In this document: one piece after another, positions 58,288 through 64,000 of the stretch
How positions within the stretch are numbered: the stretch's first letter is position 1
Layout: the number at the start of each line of letters is the position of its first letter
NCBI GenBank assembly: GCA_027307045.1
Contig: DAHUXR010000008.1
Coordinates: 1-64,000 of the forward strand
Direction of reading: 5' to 3'
DNA: 64,000 nucleotides
DNA from: Acidobacteriaceae bacterium
GTDB taxonomy: Bacteria > Acidobacteriota > Terriglobia > Terriglobales > Acidobacteriaceae
Program-made: the position numbers and the translations under genes
The notes under the pieces: model-generated
Database searches by the model: none
The model's input: only the letters and a program-made list of their open reading frames with translations
Told to the model about the DNA's origin: nothing

Positions 58288-59553
58288 TTAAATCGCGGCC
58301 AGCGCCTGGTCCAGATCGGCCAGCAGATCTTCCACATCCTCTATACCCACAGAAATCCGTACCATGCCATCGGTGAGCCCGATTTCTTTTCTTCCTTTTT
58401 CTCCCAGCGCGGCGTGCGTCATGGTGGCCGGATGCGAGATCAACGTTTCCACGCCTCCCAATGATTCAGCCAGTGAGCAGACGCGAACCTTGGCCAGCAT
58501 CTTCTTGGCATTCTTAAAAGAACCGGTCTCAAAAGTAATCATGGAGCCAAAGCCGCTCATCTGCCGCTTGGCCAGCGCATGCTGCGGATGATCGGAGAAA
58601 CCCGGATAAAGCACCTGCTTCACCTTGGGGTGGTTGCGCAGGAAGTCGGCCACGGCACGGCCGTTTTCATCGTGCTTTTCCATGCGTACCGCCAGCGACT
58701 TTACTCCGCGCAGCACCAGCCAGCACTCAAACGGCGAGAGAATCGCGCCCGAGGTCTTCTGCATGAAAGCCAGTTTTTCTGCATGAATCGGTTTGGTCGC
58801 CGCAATCATGCCTCCAAGTCCGTCGCTGTGCCCATTCAGGAATTTCGTGGTTGAATGCATTACCATGTCCGCGCCAAATTCAATTGGCCGCTGGAAGTAG
58901 GGAGACATAAAAGTGTTGTCCACCACCACCTCTGCCCCGCCGGCGTGAGCAATCCGGGAGACTTCACTGATGTCGGTCAACACCATCAGCGGATTTGTTG
59001 GCGTCTCAATCCAGACGATGCGGGTATTCCGGCGCATGGCCTTTTTTACCGCGTCCAGGTCAGACGTATCGACGTAACTGAACTCCACGCCGTAGTTGGC
59101 CATCACCTGGTTGAAGTAGCGCGGCACGCCTCCGTACACATTGTGCCCGCAGATCAGATGGTCGCCCTGCTTCAGAAAGCATTGTGTAACCGCGGTCACG
59201 GCCGCCATGCCGCTGGCAAAGACATGCGCCGAGCTTGCGGACTCCAGCGCTGCAAGATTGATTTCCAACTGGGTCCGCGTGGGATTGGAGACGCGCGCGT
59301 ACTCGTAACCTTTATTCTTTCCCACTTCCTCCTGCACGTAGGTTGACGTAGCAAAAATTGGGACTACGATCGCTCCGGTCGAGGGATCGGGTTCCTGGCC
59401 CGTGTGGATGCAAGCGGTGGAAAATCCGAATTTGCCGGTCTGTCGTTTCTTGCCGCCGGCAGGTTTCTTTGCCATCTGCTGTTTGCTCCTGAACTTCGCC
59501 GTTTGCCGGCGTAATCTGATGCGTTTGCCGAAAACGCTACTCGCCGCCTTCAA
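58288..59553 (-). CDS. cystathionine gamma-synthase/lyase family PLP enzyme
   Basis: YARVSNPTRTQLEINLAALESA, VVDNTFMSPYFQRPIEFGADMVMHSTTKFLNGHSD; true start likely MAKKPAGG. Confidence 0.93.
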   Translation of the reverse strand: MKAASSVFGKRIRLRRQTAKFRSKQQMAKKPAGGKKRQTGKFGFSTACIHTGQEPDPSTGAIVVPIFATSTYVQEEVGKNKGYEYARVSNPTRTQLEINLAALESASSAHVFASGMAAVTAVTQCFLKQGDHLICGHNVYGGVPRYFNQVMANYGVEFSYVDTSDLDAVKKAMRRNTRIVWIETPTNPLMVLTDISEVSRIAHAGGAEVVVDNTFMSPYFQRPIEFGADMVMHSTTKFLNGHSDGLGGMIAATKPIHAEKLAFMQKTSGAILSPFECWLVLRGVKSLAVRMEKHDENGRAVADFLRNHPKVKQVLYPGFSDHPQHALAKRQMSGFGSMITFETGSFKNAKKMLAKVRVCSLAESLGGVETLISHPATMTHAALGEKGRKEIGLTDGMVRISVGIEDVEDLLADLDQALAAI

Positions 59554-60469
59554 AAATATTTTTTGACATATAGCGTTCGGCGGAATCGGGGATGATCGTT
59601 ACAACCCGCTTCCCTTTGCCAAGTTTTCTTGCCACCTGTAGGGCCGCGAATACATTGGCTCCCGCGCTGGAGCCGCCCAGGACGCCTTCCAGTCGAGCAA
59701 GTTGCGCCACCGTATCGAACGCGTCTTTGTCTGTGACCATGATGACTTCGTCGCACACGGCTGGGTCAAAAGTCTTGGGAATAAAACTGGAGCCAATGCC
59801 TTCCACTTTGTGCGGCCCTTTGGGGCCCCCGCCCAGCACAGAACCCTCGGTCTCAACGGCGGCGCAATATACGCCCGGCAATTTCCGTTTCATAAAACGG
59901 GCAACGCCTGTAAACGTTCCGCCGGTGCCAACGCCGATCACTACAGCGTCAACAGCGCCCTGCATTTGTTCGAAAATTTCTTCAGCGGTGGTTTTCTGGT
60001 GAAACTCAGGATTGGCGGGATTTTCAAACTGGAGAGCGGTAAATGATCCGGGAATTTTTGCGGCAAGCTCTTTGGCTTTGGAGATTGCCCCTTGCATGCC
60101 TTCTTCGTCCGGCGTCCGGACGACTTTCGCGCCGAGCGCTCGCATGATTTTGACTTTTTCCTCGGCAAATTTTTCCGGAACGCAAACTACTACCTGGTAA
60201 CCTTTGTTTACACCGATCAGGGCCAGGCCAACCCCGGTATTCCCTGCCGTCGCTTCCACAATGGTCGATCCTGGCTTCAAAAGGCCCTGCTCTTCGGCCT
60301 TCTTGATCATGCCAATGGCGGCACGGTCTTTTACGCTGCCGCCGGGGTTGAGGTATTCCAGCTTGGCAAACACGTCCGCCGCGTCCGCCGGCACGATCCG
60401 GCGAAAATGGAGCATTGGGGTCTTGCCAACCAGTTCGGTAATGTTTTCAGCCACAGGCAGTTGGGACAT
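59537..60469 (-). CDS. cysK: cysteine synthase A
   Basis: EYLNPGGSVKDRAAIGMI, EATAGNTGVGLALI, GVGTGGTFTGVARFMK, LEGVLGGSSAGAN. Confidence 0.93.
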   Translation of the reverse strand: MSQLPVAENITELVGKTPMLHFRRIVPADAADVFAKLEYLNPGGSVKDRAAIGMIKKAEEQGLLKPGSTIVEATAGNTGVGLALIGVNKGYQVVVCVPEKFAEEKVKIMRALGAKVVRTPDEEGMQGAISKAKELAAKIPGSFTALQFENPANPEFHQKTTAEEIFEQMQGAVDAVVIGVGTGGTFTGVARFMKRKLPGVYCAAVETEGSVLGGGPKGPHKVEGIGSSFIPKTFDPAVCDEVIMVTDKDAFDTVAQLARLEGVLGGSSAGANVFAALQVARKLGKGKRVVTIIPDSAERYMSKNIFEGGE

Positions 60470-60718
60470 AGCAGACTTTTTAGACTACGGGACGGAGAGC
60501 GATATGGTCAAACCAATCGGGGTTTTCAGCGGCAATCTGTTCAAAAACAGGATGGGGTAGCGGTCGCGGGTGGATTCACGGATAAATTGACACAGTCCCT
60601 TGAACAGAGTACCGTCAACAGTGAGCAAGTAATTCTTCCTTACTCTCCAGACCTGCTGAAACTAAGTCAGTAACCTCTGGAGTTCTTCCCCTTAGCCAAA
60701 AATTAAAAGAAAGAATTT

Positions 60719-60853
60719 ATGTTCCACGAAATAGCGCCGTTCCACTCAAAATCGGGCGGCCACGCGGAATTGCCGGAAGACCACTGCGAAGAGCAAGAGA
60801 CGCCAGAGCACAAGTTACACGAAGAAGAAGCGAGCGAAACCTATGATTATTGA
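60719..60853 (+). CDS. 44-aa small ORF (speculative)
   Basis: MFHEIAPFHSKSGGHAELPEDHCEEQETPEHKLHEEEASETYDY*; overlaps the next ORF by 11 nt. Confidence 0.25.
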   Translation: MFHEIAPFHSKSGGHAELPEDHCEEQETPEHKLHEEEASETYDY

Positions 60854-61106
60854 CAAAAGCACCAGATCATCAAAAGTCTTTGCTGCCGGAAGCACGATCG
60901 ATAATCGATTTCTCCTGTGCCGTGTGGCTGCGGTTTATGCGCGCCGATTGCAGAAGACGAGGAATCAATTTGCCGAGAGCATCAACCAATCTCTGCGCTT
61001 GATCTCTGATCTTCCTCACGGTCATATGGACATGGCAAATCTGCCGCCGGTGCCGATAGAGGAAATACCGGTCCTTGAACCAGTAACAGCCGCGATTAGT
61101 CTTTAA
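60843..61106 (+). CDS. small hypothetical protein (weak RpoZ-like resemblance)
   Basis: 87-aa ORF; IDNRFLLCRVAAVYARRLQ is faintly omega-like. Confidence 0.3.
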   Translation: MIIDKSTRSSKVFAAGSTIDNRFLLCRVAAVYARRLQKTRNQFAESINQSLRLISDLPHGHMDMANLPPVPIEEIPVLEPVTAAISL

Positions 61107-61176
61107 TCGCAAAAACGAATGCTCCGGCGGCCAAAAATAATTTCAGCTCCGGAGCAGTTCCCAATTCAAATGATTG

Positions 61177-62343
61177 TTATTGCTTGGCTGCCGTGCGCTT
61201 TTCGTCGGCAAAGTAACCATCGCGCGTCCGTACCTGGAGATCTTTATAGCCGGGTGCCCGCGCTTCCACTTTCACCTTGCGATATCCGCCATTGCTGCGC
61301 GGGTTTGTCGGTTTATAGGTAAGGGTGTACTGGTTCCGAATATCACGCGCCACTTCCTGGCTGATTTCATCCACTTCCATCAGATCTTTGGGGAAGAAAG
61401 CCACCCCGCCGGTCTGGTCTGAGAGGCTTTGCAAGGCGCGCTTGGCTCTCTTGATTCCCGGCTCGTCGCCCAGAATTCCAATGGTGTAGATAGTAGGTCC
61501 GTTATCGTCCTGGACCTTTCTAATGGCCGATTCAAGTGATTCCCTGCTCTCGTTATCTACGCCGTCCGTGATCACGAGCAGGACTTTCTTTTCTTTCTTT
61601 GCGCCTTTAGCCAGGTGATCGGCGGAAGCGATTACGGCGTCATAGAGCGCGGTGCCGCCGCGCGAATCAACCCTGTCCAGCGCTTCACGCAGCGGTGGTA
61701 TCTTGTTGGTGAAATCCTGATCAAGGTAAGGATCGTCATTAAAATTCACGACGAACACTTCATCCTGCGGATTGCTGGCCTGGATCAAATTAAGAACGGC
61801 CTTTGTAACAGCGGCGCGCTTGGTGCGCATAGAGCCGGAATTGTCCACCACGATTCCGATGGAAACAGGAATGTCTTGCCGCTTGAAAAACGTTATCTTC
61901 TGCGGTTGATTGTCCTCATAAACCGCAAAATTAGTTTCGGCCAGGTTCGTCACGAGATGCCGCCTTGAATCGAGTACCGTGGCGGAGAGTGTGACTTCAT
62001 TTACCTGTGACCGAAAGGTATATCTGTCGCCATTCCTGGTGACCGCGCCTACTTCGCTTCCGGGAATCTGGCCTGTCTGTTGCCCTGGCTGTGCAATGGT
62101 GGGCGTAGGCGTCGGTTTGGCAGCAGTAGCCGCTGGCTTGGGTACCCAAACTGGAAGTGCCGGGTCAGAAGGATCAATATCCGGAGGGAGGGGCGTGGCC
62201 TGTACCCGCTGCTGGTTTTGCTGCGGTGTGACGGTTTGGCCTTGCGTCCCCCAGAAAGAGGTGGCGCCCAGCAGCACAAAGAAAAATGTTCCAAAAAGCT
62301 TTTTATTGCGAAGGCGCATAGTATCCCGTTCTGGCATAGACAT
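61177..62343 (-). CDS. VWFA-related (acidobacterial type) secreted protein
   Basis: SIGIVVDNSGSMRTKRAAVTKAVLNLIQASNPQDEVFVVNFNDD, IRNQYTLTYKPTN. Confidence 0.88.
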   Translation of the reverse strand: MSMPERDTMRLRNKKLFGTFFFVLLGATSFWGTQGQTVTPQQNQQRVQATPLPPDIDPSDPALPVWVPKPAATAAKPTPTPTIAQPGQQTGQIPGSEVGAVTRNGDRYTFRSQVNEVTLSATVLDSRRHLVTNLAETNFAVYEDNQPQKITFFKRQDIPVSIGIVVDNSGSMRTKRAAVTKAVLNLIQASNPQDEVFVVNFNDDPYLDQDFTNKIPPLREALDRVDSRGGTALYDAVIASADHLAKGAKKEKKVLLVITDGVDNESRESLESAIRKVQDDNGPTIYTIGILGDEPGIKRAKRALQSLSDQTGGVAFFPKDLMEVDEISQEVARDIRNQYTLTYKPTNPRSNGGYRKVKVEARAPGYKDLQVRTRDGYFADEKRTAAKQ

Positions 62344-63451
62344 TTAGATGCGGCAACCCCTTGGGTGGATTAAGCTTCACTTTGATTTTCCGCCAGTGAC
62401 CATCCTTAACCTTGTTGTTTGGACGGTATCCGAGTACATATTGGTTGCGCAGCTCTATTCCAATTTTTGTAGCCACATCGGCCAGCTCATTGGGATTGTT
62501 GATGGTAAACAAGCGTCCGCCAGTAACACTGGAAATTTCACTCAGCAGCGCCGGACCGGCAACTTCTTCCGGCTGTGATGGGGCCACGCTGAAGATGCCG
62601 ATGGAATAGATCTGCACATCGGCCTCTTTTACCAGGGCCTTGATCTCATTTTCAGTGTAACGGCTGTGGTTATCGCCGCCATCGGAAATGATCAGCAGGG
62701 CCTTCTTGCTGTTTCGCGCGTCTTTCATCTTGCTTACGCCCATGTAAATGGCGTCAAGCAAGGCCGTACTGCCCTGGGGAACCGTATAAACCAGCTTGCC
62801 CTGAATGTCTTCAACTGATTTGGTGAAATCCGCGCGCAGTTCCGGCCGATCATTGAACGTGATCATGAAAAACTCGTCCTGCGGGTTCGCCGTCTTGAAA
62901 AATTCGATGACGGCTTCGCGGGCTTTCATGATCTTGTCATTCATGCTGCCGCTCATATCAAAGATCACGCCCAGGGAAATGGGAGCATCTTCGCTGGAGA
63001 AATGCCGCACCTGCTGGACTTCACTGCCTTCAAGGACTGAGAAATTCTCTTTATCCAGGCCGGTTACAATACGGTTCCAATCGTCGGTCACCGTTACGTT
63101 AACCAACACCAGGTTTACGTCCACGGCTATGCCGGGCTTGGCATGGTTCTTCAGCGCAGGATCCGCGTTTCCGACATCTTCTTTGGAATCAACAGTTTTT
63201 GCGGGAGCAGGAGGCTTCGGCTCAATGTGAACGTTCACGTCCTGAGCCCTTGCCGCAATTGCGAAAGCCAGCAAGTAAGCCAGTGTCAACGCGCAACGAA
63301 CCAGCGGCGCAACAGACGCCTTTAATGAATGCCCGGGGGAACGGTTTGCACCATACCCGCGGCGTTCGAAGCGGGCCATGTTAGAACCTCGTTTTGTCAC
63401 GATGTTATCACAGCCGCGCCCCGACATGAGACAGGAACTTGGACATTGCAC
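62303..63451 (-). CDS. VWFA-related (acidobacterial type) secreted protein, paralog of neighbour
   Basis: SLGVIFDMSGSMNDKIMKAREAVIEFFKTANPQDEFFMITFND, LRNQYVLGYRPNN. Confidence 0.88.
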   Translation of the reverse strand: MQCPSSCLMSGRGCDNIVTKRGSNMARFERRGYGANRSPGHSLKASVAPLVRCALTLAYLLAFAIAARAQDVNVHIEPKPPAPAKTVDSKEDVGNADPALKNHAKPGIAVDVNLVLVNVTVTDDWNRIVTGLDKENFSVLEGSEVQQVRHFSSEDAPISLGVIFDMSGSMNDKIMKAREAVIEFFKTANPQDEFFMITFNDRPELRADFTKSVEDIQGKLVYTVPQGSTALLDAIYMGVSKMKDARNSKKALLIISDGGDNHSRYTENEIKALVKEADVQIYSIGIFSVAPSQPEEVAGPALLSEISSVTGGRLFTINNPNELADVATKIGIELRNQYVLGYRPNNKVKDGHWRKIKVKLNPPKGLPHLNVYARTGYYAPSQ

Positions 63452-63552
63452 CGTTGCCTTTGGCCTTTGCGAGCTGCTCTTAATGTTAGATGTTTGAGAG
63501 CTGGAAACAGGTTATCCGTCTCGCTTGGTAGAATGCAATAGACCAACTGAAA

Positions 63553-64000
63553 ATGGCTGAAATCATTCCATTCAAAGCGCTTCACTACGATCCTGACCAG
63601 GTAAAGCTGGAAGACGTGCTGACCCAACCGTATGACAAGATTACCCCGGAAATGCAGTCCAATTACTACGAGAAGAACACGCACAATCTGGTAAGAATCA
63701 TTTTAGGAAAGGCCGGCGAAACCGATACCGATACATTCAACGTATATACAAGGGCGGCGGAATATCTCCACGACTGGCGCTCAGGCGGCATCCTGAAGCA
63801 GGAGCCTCAACCCGGTATTTACGCTTATTCTCAAACGTTTACAGTCCCGGGGACGCGCGATTTGCAGGAACGCCGTGGGCTGATTGCGCTGGGCCGTCTG
63901 CATGACTATGTCGAGGGCATTGTGCATCGCCACGAGCAAACTCTTTCCAAGCCGCGCGCAGACCGCCTGAACCTGTTACGCGCCACCCGCGCGCATTTTG
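63553..64000 (+). CDS. DUF1015 family protein, truncated by window end
   Basis: Read directly: MAEIIPFKALHYDPDQVKLEDVLTQPYDKITPEMQSNYYEKNTHNLVRIILG; open to the last base. Confidence 0.8.
   Translation, partial: MAEIIPFKALHYDPDQVKLEDVLTQPYDKITPEMQSNYYEKNTHNLVRIILGKAGETDTDTFNVYTRAAEYLHDWRSGGILKQEPQPGIYAYSQTFTVPGTRDLQERRGLIALGRLHDYVEGIVHRHEQTLSKPRADRLNLLRATRAHF

Noticed and set aside
59592-60002. 136-aa plus-strand ORF opposite cysK
   Set aside because: Antisense to a clear cysteine synthase gene.
1-64000. CRISPR arrays or prophage
   Set aside because: No regularly spaced direct repeats with unique spacers and no phage structural genes were seen.

Overview
Chromosomal window from what looks like an acidobacterium: tandem 'acidobacterial VWFA-type' proteins, carboxypeptidase-regulatory-like secreted proteins, an ABC permease/M1 peptidase fusion, and general gene style. 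Taxonomy is inferred, not computed. Most of the window is housekeeping or ordinary accessory genes: miaB, bifunctional nuclease, aminotransferase, ligD/ku NHEJ pair, YeiH-type exporter, Usp, cfa, rdgB, TetR + acyl-CoA ligase, thiG, phosphohexomutase, cutA, cystathionine gamma-synthase type enzyme, cysK, tRNA-Arg(ACG). The standout is a compact minus-strand operon at about 16.7-28.3 kb. It encodes a NusG/UpxY/LoaP-type antiterminator, UnbL (DUF1702), UnbV (FG-GAP/ASPIC), UnbU, an enediyne-type iterative type I PKS (KS-AT-ACP-KR-DH-PPTase, 1914 aa) and an enediyne-type thioesterase, followed by an AraC regulator. This is the complete minimal enediyne PKS cassette (E3-E4-E5-E-E10) headed by its own antiterminator and with almost no recognisable warhead-maturation genes beside it. 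Secondary observations include a frameshifted toxin of a HigBA-like pair, a frameshifted phosphoesterase, an IS66 relic next to a gene with a 15-nt in-frame repeat, a dispersed 7-nt (TGCTGAY) tandem repeat at four loci, a convergent-gene hairpin element, a Crp/Fnr-like palindrome upstream of usp, and unlisted small ORFs. All calls come from reading the sequence and the supplied ORFs; no searches were run.
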